NCBI RefSeq assembly: GCF_024713975.1
Contig: NC_091102.1
Location: 25,951,001-26,015,000 of the forward strand
Origin: Paralichthys olivaceus
Taxonomy: Eukaryota; Chordata; Actinopteri; Pleuronectiformes; Paralichthyidae
Length of the DNA: 64,000 nt
Reading direction: 5' to 3'
Below the pieces are notes generated by a model. It was not told the DNA's origin and searched no databases. It worked only from the letters and a program-made list of their open reading frames with translations. Both the position numbers and the translations under genes were made by a program. Every line of letters begins with the position of its first letter. Position 1 is the stretch's first letter. Below are positions 1 to 14,300 of this stretch, piece after piece.

Positions 1-461
1 CAGAGCCAGTTGCTCTACCTTACTTTTACCAGATCCCAATTTAAGTGTATATCCTCTATATTACTATGTTGATCTTTTTTGTTGAAATCTGTAAGTTGAG
101 TCTGTCTATTACATTGTCTGACTGCTTATGTTTCTTGTGCCTGACTTTCAGAATAAAAAATCTCTGCAATTAAACTGGTGAGTACAGTGTTACAATATCA
201 AACAAAAGCAATGTACAAAATTAAAACAAAAGTTGTAATAATAGCAAATGATTCTAGTCTTGGTCTTAAATCAGCCCCATGAACAGACAAGAATGACCTC
301 ACTATTCAAAAATGTTCTCAGGATTTGAAAATTGAATTGAAGGACAGAAAACTCAACACTCGACCATTACACAAAATAAGCCTATTAAGATCTATGTCCT
401 GAAATAGAACCAAGCCGCAGCACCAGTCTGAGGCCGCTTTACTGAGGAAACAGCAACTCTG

Positions 462-552
462 TCATTGTTTCATGTTGCTCAGCCGCACTGCTTTTTCTAA
501 TTCAAATTGGCGATGGTCGACTCGCTCCAAGAAGTTCTTCCGCTCCACAAAC
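462..552 (-). CDS. cfdp1: cfdp1 exon 7 (end of BCNT domain, stop)
   Basis: The reverse strand reads an acceptor (TTTAG) then [20 protein letters not shown] and ends SNMKQ-TGA. The first base completes the glycine codon begun in exon 6. The RVDHRQFE block is among the most conserved parts of the BCNT domain. No clear AATAAA was seen between the stop and the window edge, so the 3' UTR probably runs off the window. Confidence 0.93.
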
Positions 553-625
553 CTAAACACACACAGATAAAGGAGGAGAACATTAGACCGACTTCAATCA
601 TTACAACTACAAACACACACTGACA

Positions 626-661
<36 letters not shown>

Positions 662-3600
662 AAGCATTTGTTCTTCAATATTGATGAGCTCCAACAACTA
701 ATACAGCTGCTCCACCTCGGTCGCCATTGTTTACTGTTGTTTACTTTACGGAAGAAAAAGCGAGGATTCGGCTATAACCACACAAACACACCGCTACACC
801 CCCTAGCGGCATGGCGGTGAATTGCAGAGCAACGCGTTCCCTTGACGCAGAACTTCGAATGCTCAACGACTGACGGCGTAGGTACGCGTAGACGTGACGC
901 AGAAGCATAAACTAGGCTTTACTGAGGATACTGATTGACATAATACATTCTCTAGGAGGTATGGGCCTAGGTCAGAATAGACCCCTGTAGAACAAGGCAA
1001 TTCTTTCAGAGAGTGGAATGGAAGCAAGTAGGATAAGCTTCCTACTTAGAGCAACCTATGACGTCCTTCCCTCACCTACAGCAGTGGCTAAATGAATATA
1101 CATCCTGCCCACTATGCTCAACTCCGGCTACCCTAAAATAAAAACTCAGGGTTTGCAAAATAAGTCTCTCCAAAGGTAGGTTTACGTGGAGACACAACCA
1201 ACTCAAATGCTTTGCAGCAACAACAGAAACAAAGAGAACTGCTGCCAATAACTTTCTATCCAAAACATCAAACACAGTCTAAAGGACATTTGTCTGTGAG
1301 GGGGAACAGGGACAGAAACACTCAAATTCATTAATTTGAGTGTTTTGTGATCTGACTACAAGGTAAGTGTAGCCCTCCAACCCCGTTGTTTTACCCTACG
1401 TAACAACCTGCCCCAAGCTGAATGAAGACTAGGATTGAGTTTAGTTAGTTTGTGTCATGCAGTTAGTGGGGAACTCCTGGGGGGCATGTTCAGCCTCTGG
1501 TGCACATTTGGGGGGTTACACTGTGTTCTGTTGGATCACTTGTAGCCTCATTTGTCTACGCTTTGTTGTGTCTATTTTATCTCACTGGGTTTTTTGTGTA
1601 CTCCAGTGGTTAGTATTGCCTCAATTTCAGATTTTGTGGCTGCTCCTTAACGGGGTGCATAAATATTGTGTACCACAGATCAGCTGTTTAAAAGAAGTAG
1701 GACATTTTGGAGTCTTTTGGCTGAGGAGACTAGTCGTTGCAGTTGGGAGTGGGCTTACTTTATAGAAGTGTAAAGAGCTGTTGCTGCTGCAAATGGAGGG
1801 TGAGAAAGTTAAGCAGTTTACTCTAGAAAAGATGAGGCAAGAATATCAAACAGAGAGGGAAAAGTTGAGGCAGGGGGCTAAGAACTTGAAATTTAATGAG
1901 AGACAGTGTGATTTCCAAAGACTTTTCTTTTGGTGAAGGGGTGTTTTCTCCAGGACAATCTGAACATAGTAGGTCTGATTTTGGCAGTAGTTTGTGTCTT
2001 GTCCCTTTGAGAGAGATCCTGACACATTTTATTCTCTGTTTGAACGTGTGGCTGACATGAGGGGTTGGTCAGATTCAGAGCAAACTTTGTTGCTTCAAAG
2101 CGCATTAACCGGCTGCTTATTCTGCACTGTGCACAGCAGATTGTGTGATTTATGAGAATTTGAGTCTAAGTCTGTAATAAAAGCCTATGAGTTACGCAGT
2201 GATAAACAAACTAATGTTGAATTTTCTTGAGATTTGTTGTCTCATTTAAATTGTTAAGAGCTCTATTCAAGAATGTTCAGTAGATATTTAAACAAGCATA
2301 TAGTTGTTGATGTTGTTGAGGCAGCAGCTTTAGCTGACAATTATATTTTGACACAGAATGGTTATTTTTGGTAATGCATGCTCCCAGGATGACAGGAGAC
2401 AGTCTGTTGCTCTATAAAAGGGGGCCAAAGTCGGCATCAGAGTTGGATAGAGGCACACAAGTTTTACATCTGACTCTATGCGGACCTGCCATTATTGCTG
2501 TGGTCAGGGGCATTGGAGGGATGAATATCCTGTCCTTAGGCCTAAACATTTAGGTTTTATGGGAAAATGTATCCTGCTCCTGTTTTGCTCTAGCGTCTCA
2601 CAATGTGAGGAGGCTAATAGTGATGATGTGAAAACTAACAATGAGGATTTTAAACCTTTCATCTCTGATGGGTTTGTGTCATGGTGCAGCAGTAAGGAGA
2701 AGGTGCCGATTAAAATGATGCGTGATTCAGGGTCGAAACACTGTTTCGCATTGGAATCTGTGTTGCTCTTTCCATCAGAGACTGATACAGGGGGAACTAT
2801 ACTGATGAGAAGGATGGGGATGTGTGAGTTGCCTGTACCTGTACATAAACTGTGGTTGACACAAAGGTGGTGTGGGGAAAGACTGCTGAGGTGGTGGCAT
2901 TCATCCTGGGTAATGATTTAGCTGGCAGCAGAGTTTGGCCTGATGTTGATTCACCGCGTTGGTGGAGCAGCAGCATCTTGATCAGTCGCTTTCTGGTTTC
3001 TATGATGCTGTTTGCCCAGTGAGTGAGTGCTGGTCAGGGATGTTTCCTTCAGGGAAAGCCCATGGTTAGGCAGTGGGTGCCCTGCAGTGAGAATTTTCTG
3101 GGTGACCCTATTGTTCAAGTGGTGGTCCCTACTAAGTTCCATCAGGTGGTTTTGATATTGTCTCATCATTAGGCGGGTGCGGAAGACATATGACCGCCTT
3201 TTGCTGTATTTTTTCCAGCTGAAGTGTGATGTGGCTGCTTACATTAGAACGTGCCACACCTGTCAGCTCACGGGGAAGCTGGACCAGAGTGTTAAACTGG
3301 CGCCCCTTGTGCCAATTCCCACCACTGGCAGGTTGTAGACTGTGTGGGACCTCTCACATGTACACACACACGTACGCATAGTGTCTTACCCTTCTTTGCC
3401 TCTGTTGTGGATAGCCAGCTCCTCTGTGATGCCCTCCTCCGATTTAAACGCGTCCCAGTCCATCTTTGACTTTTCAAGTGTGCTCATCTTTTGTTTCTTT
3501 CCCCCAATACGACCCAGAATGCTCGACATGCCTGCTGGCCGCTTAGCACTGCAAGCACAACACACACACACTACACATTGAACTCTATAATGAAGGATAT

Positions 3601-5308
3601 TGTTTTTTAATCAATGATAGTCTTCCCATCAAAAATATGAACATATTACACAGTACAGTACCAAGTTCAAATGTTCAAATTTTAATCACAGTGAAAATAA
3701 AAAATAGAAAATGATGCTGTGCAAAACAAGTGTAATTTCACATTAGCACCAGAGCTGTCATGCTTGAAGAGAGTCGACAACAAGTAAATGGTAAACAGTT
3801 TGCATTTATTTAGAGCTTTTCTACTCAAAGCAATAGACTGTACTTGCAGTGTGTAGATGCTGTCTGATAGAAAAAGCAAAGTGTATAGAGGCATGGTGTG
3901 AGTGAATGAGTGAATGATAAATGGTCTGTATTAATTAATTAATATATATATATATATATATAGGTGCTTTTCTAGTATGATGACCACTCAAAGCGCTTAC
4001 ATTAGTAGAGTGTGTTTGCCATTCACCCATTTACACACACATTCATACAGTAAATTTATTGAAGCACCTGTTTTCTATTAGAATGGCAAAGCTGGGGTTC
4101 AGTATCTTGCTCAAGGACACTATGGCATGCAGAGGGAAGACTGGGATTGCACCGCCGACCTTCTGACAGTCACAGCTTAGATTGTGGTGATGATGTCTGG
4201 TGTGGTGCCCAAAGACCTGCTGAGCTGTTGGCTTGCTGGACATTTGTGTCTATTGATTTGGTAGGAGGGACTATGGTGGAAAGTTTTTCCTTCCCCTCTT
4301 TTCCTACTCCCTGCGAGAAAGAGTAGCACTTGATGTCCTCACTATTCAGACATGATGCCATCAACTTTAATACATTTGGTTCAACAAGGACACTATGGCA
4401 TGCAGAGGGAAGACTGGGATTGCTACGCCGACCTTCTGACAGTCACAGCTTAGATTGTGGTGATGATGTCTGGTGTGGTGCCCAAAGACCTGCTGAGCTC
4501 TTGGCTTGCTGGACATTTGTGTCTATTGATTTGGTGGGAGGGACTATGGTGGAAAGTTTTTCTTCCCCTCTTTTCCTACTTCCTGCGAGAAAGAGTAGCA
4601 CCTGATGTCCTCACTATTCAGATATGATGCCATCAACTTTAATACATTTGGTTCAACAAAGAGTTATATAATATATTAAAAAAAACAAGAAAACCAAGAC
4701 CCAGGTCTGTCACACACACACACAACACACACACAAATTTCATAACACACATACATTATTCACACCCTCTGCTGGACTGACGCACTGGCTCAACAGGTGA
4801 TCTCTGGGATGCTGTGGTAACATCTGTCACCAGAACGATAGTGTCAAGCTGACAAAAACATCGCTCTAAAACTCATTTGTAAATGTTGGTGGGAGTTAAT
4901 TATGTGTGTACTTGCACTTATATCCTTGTGAGGACCATTTTGAGCAATAGACGTACCGAGTGAGGACATTTTGATAGGATAAGGTTACTCATTATGCCAA
5001 TGAGATATATATGTGTGTTTGTGCGTGTATACCTGGTGCCAGGAAGAGGTTGTTGACCGGGTGATGAGTTTGTGTCTTCATCTCCATTCTCCTCCTGTTC
5101 AGCGTTTTGGCTCTTTAGATAACTCTTAGCTTCTCTGGAGTTTGCTGACACCTCTTTATTCACTCTGACAGAGGGAGACACACACAAAAGTTGGATTATC
5201 AGACACTTTACAGTATGTATATGGAGCAGTTTGAAACAACTACTATATGGTGGTGATAGCAGTTCAGCAGAAAACAATGAAAAACGGTATGTGGAAAAAT
5301 GTGTGTGT

Positions 5309-5353
<45 letters not shown>

Positions 5354-8300
5354 GGGGGGGGGGGGGATATTTTGAAAATATAGGCTCTTTACAGATTATA
5401 AAAAGTGAAACAAAAGCTCCTGTCCTCCCAATGTCTTGAACCCTTGACATTGCATCACTGGGCAAGTGATTTAACCACTGGACTAAATCAGTAAATATGA
5501 AGAGGAGCCCTCTCCTCTGCGTATGTATGTCATTGCTATGGATACTTTTATCTCCCAGCTCAGAGAGAGACAAAGTAAGTCCTATCTGTGCAATAAAAAC
5601 ACTGTTAGAATCCCAAGACTTTGGGAGGCACCCATAATTATTAAAAGACTTAGTAATAGTCATGATTCTGCTTTTCTGACAGCAACAGTGCCCTTGTTCC
5701 TCAACAGTGACAGCTCAGCAGTGAGCCAGGGAGTTGAGCTAAAACATTGTCTTGTCTTTTTAAAAGGTGTCTGCTTGTCTAAGACTGAGTTAAAAACAGT
5801 ATCAAAATAGCTTAAATACACGATCAGGGGTTTCAGCAATTTGCATGACCTGTAGTAAAGGTCATGCAAAAAGGCCTGGGGCCTCACACAAAACGGGGCC
5901 TAAAGGTTGCATACGCCAATTCTCATGCAAACGTTCAGGAATGGCAGTGTCACAGTATTGTGGTGCCTGGTGAGGGGCTGGTGCAGTTGTTGGTGGCGAA
6001 ACTGCCTAGAGACTCCAGATGTTGGAGGAGGGAGTGGAGGAGGCATGCCACAGTGTCCTCTGTCTCTCCTTTGGACCTGTAGTTGGACTAATGGGGGTCC
6101 AGCTGTGGCCTGACATCTGGCAGGACAGTGCGGAGAATTTGTTTTTCCAGGCATTTCATGATTACTGGAGTGATTTATGAAAATATAGACCGTAGAATGT
6201 GCACACTTCCATGCTAACTCAGACCCATGCGTACCAACATTTTGGAGATGGGAAAACAAACAACAGCATTATTTGTGCTCGTGTGACATCTATTCCATAA
6301 GAACCTTCAATCGAAAATCATATAAAAGAACTTACAGCAAATTACATTCAGATACCATAAGACAGCAGAGTTGCAGAGCCGAGTAATAGTTTTTGATAAT
6401 ATCTTCTAACACTGTGCATATATATCATCAAGTACAAGTGCGTGTAAAATTGCTACAGTGAATGTGACTATGCCATCAGGCGCACAGGAGATCATTCACA
6501 AAAAATAAAGAAACTATTCACTTTCAAACTTCTATTAACAAATAATATCCCAGAGTGGAGGTTAGGATCCCACTGATGTGTGAAGTAATCGGTCCGATTG
6601 CTCTCAATATATAAATACTGCTGTGACACTCGTGCGAAATGCTGCGTGATGGATGCACATGAATGGAAGGATGAGGAAGAAACGACTGTTCAGCGAACAC
6701 ATGTTTTGTCTCATGATAATGACTTATAGATTCTATATATCTTTGTGCTGAACTGAGTCCACTATAACACAGACCAACCCGACAGAACCGAACCATCCCA
6801 GTACAAACACGAATAGTCACCACAATAGCCGACAGGTGGTATGATTAACACTTCAATATTACCAATAATACCTTTCTATGTAGAGCCTCTTTTAATCATT
6901 TAAAAAATAATAATTCTATAAAATTTTATAGATTGGTGATATCACAGTTGAACGTACAACGTATGGACGTTTCCAGGTGGACTGTGATTTATAAAGGTAA
7001 CATTGTGTCCAGATGAATGTGCACAGTTTTATAAATCTGATATTTTTTTGTGTACGCCATTTTCGGCTTTTGTGTGCACATGCACACATTTAGTATGAAT
7101 ACTACGTTTTATAAATAAGGCCCATGGTCATTAAAAGTTTCACATTTCCCCTGACCACTATATGTGAATTTGTTCTCTGTTTTGGGTTTTGCCCAAAATA
7201 CCACAGTCAAAAACACCACTGGCAGAATATTTCTCTGGCCTGTTTGACAAAATCAAGTAAATTCAAATTGAGGTTGGGGTAAGTGGGATGTGAAATAAGC
7301 TTTGTAAAATGTAGATTTTTGAATAGTTTAAGATTGGTTGGTGCCGAGGTAAGACAGTCTAAATTAAGATGACCAAGAATAACAACCTCATGATTAATTA
7401 GTAGTGCAAATAATTCACCAAATTTATTAAAAGCTTTAAATGTGTATAAGGAGGGCTGACAACATTGATTACTGTTATTGAATTGTTAGGCACGAGATCA
7501 ATTTTAAGGGAAATATAGTCAAAATATCTGGGAATTGAGACCTGTCTTTACTTCCAGGTAAATTTTCAGAGAATCTTTGGAGCTGCAAATCTGCCTACTA
7601 CTATGCTTACCCCTGTGCATTATAGACCGACCTTCGGTGTACTCAGTATGGGGAAGGGCTAGCTTAGGCCTTGGGTTTGGCTCCTAAGAAGATCCAGGGA
7701 TCAGTAGCCAGGTTCAGTGCATGTTCTGCAGTTTCCTTGTCTTGCTTAAATTTTGTTTTATGTAGTTTTTCTGGTGTCCCCCTCATCGACTTTTAGCATC
7801 CACAATGCTAGACCTATGCAAAATAATATGAATCACATTTATGGTCCTGCATATCATCAATAACAACTCAGTGCTGCTGCAACCATAGGGTCACAGCTAC
7901 AGACCACTCACTTACAGCCATGACTATCTTCTCAAACTACGATCTTCTGTCCTCTGCAACACAAAAGCAGCAAGTATTCCCACATCACCGATCTGTCTTC
8001 GTCAGAGACAAATGAGTACCAACCAGACTGATGAAGCGTCCATTCAGACCAACCTGCCTTCCATTATACTGGCAAATGTACGTTCCCTCTGGAATAAAAT
8101 GTACTTATTGCTTACCTATTCCAAGTGTCAGGTGGATATGGCCTTCAGAAACCTGCATCTACTTCAACAGCATGTGCTGTAATCACATCCAAGTTCACTG
8201 CATAGTCTGTACACCTGATGTGGAGATGCTGACACTTTCCTCATGCCTCTTCTACCTCCTGAAGGAATTCCCTGCTGTGGTCATGAGCTGCGTTTACATC

Positions 8301-11300
8301 CCGACGGACGCTAACACCAAGTTAGGAAATAGTAGCCAAGGTAGTTACCTCTATGCTGGCCAAATACGTTGAAGCCCTGGTGTACATGGTTGGTGACTTT
8401 TATAGCTGCAGACTTTGGGGTGTTCTGCTGTCTTTCCACCAATATGTGGACTTTCCCACAAAGAAAGCTAACATTCTGAGTGTGTGTTACGGAAACATTA
8501 CTGATGCCTTCAGCATATCCTCCACTCAGGTTTGCTGACCACAATGTTATTTTCCCAGCTTTAACACTACAACCCAGAACTCAAACGCACCATGCCACAG
8601 ATCTACTGTGCCACCCAATGGTCAGAGGACACATTACACATCTTTAGGGCTCACTGGCAGGCACAGACTGGCACATTTTTCAAGGTGATATGGAGGAAAG
8701 AGTTTTGTCATCACTGACTACATCAAGTTCTGCATTACCACCACCATACAAACCAGAAGTTAAGGGAAATAACCAAACTCCAAACCCTAGATTGCCTCCC
8801 ACATCAAGCGCAGCCTAAAAGAGAAACAGGAGGCATTTCAACTCCAGGACTGGGCCTCCCCTAAAATAATTTGTAGAAAAATAAAGAATGAACTAAAGCC
8901 AAACTCAAAAACAAGGACAAACTTTTTGCAGGAGTTCAAAAACATAAACACCAAACAAGCCTTCCATAAGCCTGCACATCCCCCTTTACACAACAGGTGC
9001 AAACCTGGCACTAGGGCCAAATGGCATACTGGCTTGGGTGCTCAAGCTCTGTGCCATGGAGCTCTCCCTGGTCATAATACTCTCTGTTTACAGGAAATCA
9101 AACTGTCTCAATATGTGAAGATGATTCAGAGGCATACCTAACTTCTTCTCCAGCAAAGTCAAAAACTTTAGTGATGGTGACTTTGGCAGGTTCTGATGCT
9201 GTTGTTTCTGTAGTCAAAAGAGACGTCTTCAATGCTGAGTAGTCTGCCTGAGGATAAAAACAGAACAATAATCCAATTGACACTGGGAACACTGTACATC
9301 AAATTACAATTGTTGAGCTGTATGTTTGGATCTTATTTTCCACAAGTCAATGCCAATTTTATTTAAATAGCACATATAAAACAACTTGGCTGACTAAAGT
9401 GCTCTACAAAGTAAAAGGTACAACAAGAAAAACAGCAACACAAAATGCATCAAAATACCGATTGATAGAAAAAAAATCAAAAAACAGAGGAACTTCATGT
9501 CAAATTAAAAAACACCGTCAAAATAAACACAGACTCTTCACAGAGGAGTGAATATTAGGGGCGAGTGCCAAGGGTGCCTCCATCCAGCAGTTCAGGGTGT
9601 CCAAACACAATAACCTCAGTTTTGTTTTCATTTAGTTTGAGGAAGTTGTAGTTCAGCCATGATTTAATGTCATTTTAGCAGTCAAAAAGTGGCTGCAGTG
9701 AACTCTTAATTTTAATATTTAAGGGCAAGTATATTTGTACATCATCCAAAAAGCAGTGGTGAGAGACATCATATTTCTCAAACATTGATGCCAGAGGCGC
9801 ATATATATGGAGAATAGGATGAGGCTTGAACGGAACCTTGTAAGTGGGGCTGTTCTGGAGGAATAATCACCCAGGTCATATCTGTTAGGTAGGACTGAAA
9901 CCACCTTGGTGCTACACCTTTAATTCCTAGAAAATGCTGTGACAACAGGATTGAGTGATCAACAAGTGTCAAAAGCAGTCATCAGGTCTTCTAAATCAAC
10001 AATTACAAACCCAACTCAGGAAAAGTTGGGACAGTATGAAAAATGTGAATAAAAAAGAGATTTCTAAATTTAATTTGACTTGTATTTCATTGCAGACAGT
10101 ATGAACATAAGATACTTTATGTTTTGTCTGGTCAACTTAATTTTTTTTGTAAATATACATCCATTCCTGCCATTCAGACCTGCCAGACATTCCAAAAAAA
10201 GTTGGGAAGGGGGCAATTTACGGCTAGTAATGAAAAATTAGGTGAAAGAAAAATTAAGTGATTTGAAATAGGTGCTGTTAACAGATGATTGTAATAATGA
10301 TTTGGTACAAAAGCAGCATCCATGAAGCACCTAGTCCTTTAGGAGCAAAGATGGGCCGAGGCTCGCCAGTTTGCCAACAAATGTGTGAGAAAATTAGTTA
10401 ATTGTTTAAAAACAGTGTTCATCAAAGAAATATAGGACGGGATTTGGATATTTCATCCTCTACAGTGCATAACATTATTAAAAGATTCAAGGAATCTGGG
10501 GGAATTTCAGTGCGTAAAGGGCAAGGGTGCAAGCCTAAGATGACTCTTAGATCCCTCAGATGACACTGCATCAAGAACCATAATTTTTCCACAAGCGATA
10601 TAACTTCATGGGCTCAGGATTACTTTGGCGAGCACTACAATACCACAAATGTCAGTAAAAAAAAAAAGTAGTGTACCAAAAGGAAGCCTTATGTTAACCT
10701 TGTCCCGAAGCACCATCAACTTCTTTGGACTTGAAGGCAACTGGGATGAACCATAACAGTGGCAATGTGTATTGTGGTCAGAATTCAGTATAGAAGTCAG
10801 TATTTCAGGTCTTTTTTGGAAGAACTGCACATCAGCATGTTTAAAGGCAGCTGGGACACAACCGGAGAGAAGACAGGTATTTGTCAATGAGAGAATACAT
10901 GGTCCAACAGCGTCAAAGATGTCCTTAACTGATATGGGCTCAAACTGATCAAGGACAGCTGGGCACATAGGAGGGATAGGGTCAGTGGGTGTAGTGAGGG
11001 AAGATCTAAAAAGATACATTTTTCAACAAAGAATAAAAAAAAAAAGAGACACAGAGGACTGATGTAGGTAGATTACGAGTAGAATTCCGGGGGTTTGTAA
11101 GTGTTAAAATTTGTATATCTTTTAAACTGAGGCCGATGACAGTTATTGGAGACCAAGTTTAATGGCGAACAATCTGTGGTGCTCAGATGTGGAGATTATT
11201 TCTTCGGGCTGTTCTTAGGACCTTGGGGTCCTCATGATGAGATGCCAACCTTATTATTCCCAGAGGGAGTTTACAGTGGTTATTAGACAGTCTTACACGC

Positions 11301-14300
11301 TTCTCTCCGCTTCTATTTGAACAGTCACCCTCACAATATACCTCAAATATCCCATAGAAACTGTGTCTGCCCCTCAACCACCTAAATTAATTAAATTAAA
11401 AGTAAACAGGAGAGGGGAAATACCTAATAAAAGTATATATATCAGTACCAAAAAACAGTAGTATAAAATGTAGTTTATTAAATAGCAGGTCACTCAATCC
11501 AAAATCTTTACTTATTAATGTTCTGATTACCGATCATCAAATCGATCTATTATGATTAACAGAAACCTGGCAGCAAGATGTGGAGAATATGTAGGTTTAA
11601 ATGAAGCGACTGGCGTCTAGGCTCCGATTCAATCACCCCCCTGATATTATTACACAGATATATTGGGAGTGATTAGCAAATACTTGTAACCCCCCCCCCC
11701 TTACAGGCTTACAGGTGGATGCTGGGGTGGAAGAGGGGCTGAGGTAACTGGTAGCGATACTACTGCAGCAGCAGCAGCAGCAGTGCGAACAAAGGGGTTG
11801 ATGGGAAATTTCTCTCTCTGAGAGAATGAGGTATGTCAATTGAGTGGAGCAGCGCAGCTCGAGTTGGCTGCCTGAAGTAGCTCGCAGGGTTCACTCCAAT
11901 TTATAACTCCTTTGAAAATCTTATAATCAGCCTCATCCATCCAAGCCTGAAATCACATAAACCAATTCATCTAGTTATCATATATCTCCCACCTGCCCCT
12001 TACTCTGAATTTCTATCAGAACTAGTTCTTAGGACTGATAAAATCATTATAGTAGGTGATTTCAACATTCATGTATATGTTGCCAACGACAGCCTTAGTT
12101 CAGTATTCAACTCAACAATAGACTCGATTGGTTTCATTCAACATGTGAATAAACTCACTGTTTAAATCACACTCTTGATCTTGTTCTGACATATGGCATA
12201 GACATTGAACATTTAATAATACAGAACCCTCTTCTGTCTGACCACTTTTTCATTACATTTGAATTTAGAATTATTAATTACACAGATTCTGGACAGAGGT
12301 TCTATTATAGTCGGTGTTTATCTGATAAAACTGTGAAAAAATTTAAAGAACTGCTTCCTTCTGGATTAACCTCTCAGGCATGTTTCAGTACAATACATGA
12401 AAGCAAAACTTTACTGCCAAACTAGTTGACAACTTTGTTAATAGTACAGCAGCCTCATTAAAAACAACCCTTGATGCTGTCGCCCCTCTAAAAAAGAAAA
12501 AGATAAATCAGAGGAGATCAGCTCCATGGTATAATTCTCAAACACGTTTTTTAAAAGCTAGAAGCTAGAAAGGAAGTTCCACCAGTCAATATGACTTTCA
12601 CCTAGCCTGGAAGGATAGCCTGATAAATTACAAGAAAGCACTTAGAAATGCCAGAACCTCTTATTCTACAACCCCAGGTTCCTCTTTAGCACTGTAGCCA
12701 GGCTGACAGAAAGTCACACCTCTACTGTCCCATCTATCCCTCTAAGCCTAAGAAGCAATGATTTCATGAACTTCTTTACGAATAAAATTATAATCATCAG
12801 GGATAAAATCCACCACCTCCTCCCAAGTTGTTGGAAAACTTCCAATCAGGATTTAGAATCCATCTCAGCACAGAAACAGCACTATTGAATGTCACTAATT
12901 AGGCCTGGGACGATAACAAATTTTGCTGGACGATATATTGTCACACCACTTATTGCCGATAAACGATATTATTGTCAACATAATAATATATAATAACAAT
13001 GCACACCCTTTCAAAGACAATAAACTTTTATTTCTCAGTGTTTTTTACCTTTAGCGATGTAGCGAACTTCACTTTCAATGAGCGCACACCATTTTGCGCT
13101 GGTCCGTTTATATTTACTTTGTCGACCGAACGCCTCAGTGAGTGTTGACTGTCGGGACGAAGGCTCTGCATCTCGAGCTGCACTTTGTTTCCCCAGCTGG
13201 TTCAACTGGGTCGGGTGGTGATGCTTTAGGTGGGCATGCAACTTTGTTGTGTTGCCTTTTTTCGCTGCCACCACTTTTGAACTGGCTCGTCCGTGTTGAT
13301 GGGCTCACCTTGCTCATTCGGCTTGGAGCCGAAACCTTCCCACACCGGGGCTGTGGCATTTGACTCTGCAATCATCTTTTCTCCTCGCGTTGCTCCGCAC
13401 GACGCTCACTCGCTGCACTCTGTGCGTGTAGCATGTGTGGCTAATGCTAGCGGCCCCGCCTCCCCCCACAGAGACAAAGAGGCTGGATGACTGACAAGAG
13501 GGTTCACTCCGTTCATTCCGCAACCAACGCCCCCAAGTGCTGAGACCGAGCACAGAGTGAACCCTCTGCAGTCATCCAGCCTGCTTGGAGGCGAGAGACG
13601 AGGAAAACAAACACGCATGCACATGGCGATATATCGAGGCCGGCAAAATGATCGAGTTCATTTTAATTTATCGTGCGATTAATTGATTTATTGATTATCG
13701 GCCTGGATGACCCAAAACGTCTTACTTCTAAATTCAGACAAAACTGAGGTCGTTGTAATTGGCCCTAAACATCTCAGAGAATCACTGTCTGAACAGATAG
13801 TTACCTTGGATGGTGTCAGTTTGGCCTCCAGCTCCACTGTGAGAAACCTTGGAGTTATGTTTGACCAGGACATGTCATTTAACAAACACATAAAACAAGT
13901 CTCTAGGACAGCTTTCTTCCACCTGCGCAATATTCTGAAAATTAGAAACATCCTGTCTTAGAAGGATGCTGAGAAACTAGTCCATGCATTTGTTACCTCT
14001 AGACTAGATTACTGTAACTCTTTATTATCAGGATGCCCCAGGAAGTCTGTGAAAAGCCTCCAGTTAGTCCAAAATGCTGCAGCACGAGTGCTGACAGGAA
14101 CTAGAAAAAGAGATTATGTATTACTTCTGTCCTAGCTTCTTTACATTGGCTCCCTGTACAATTCAGAATAGAATTCAAGATCCTGCTCCTCACATATAAA
14201 GCTTAGCAATCAAGCCCCTTCGTACTGTATATCAAAGAGCTCATAAAAACTTATTATCCAAATAGATCACTTCGTTCCCAAAACACAGGCTCTCTTGTGG

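Noticed and set aside
2478..2921. 147-codon frame as a host zinc-knuckle protein
   Set aside because: The CCHC-like knuckle is followed by a protease-like DSG block and, further on, an integrase finger, so it is a gypsy remnant.
5434..5487. Functional tRNA gene on the reverse strand
   Set aside because: A- and B-box-like motifs are present but no acceptor-stem pairing or anticodon arm could be drawn, and the context fits a SINE head.
10606..11019. 137-codon reverse frame as a possible gene
   Set aside because: It spans a junction between a Tc1-like fragment and a minus-strand LINE. Only the LINE half resembles protein.
13142..13624. GC-rich segment with several frames on both strands as a CpG-island promoter or gene
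   Set aside because: It lies between matching hAT-like ends and one frame is a BED finger, so it is interior of a mobile element.
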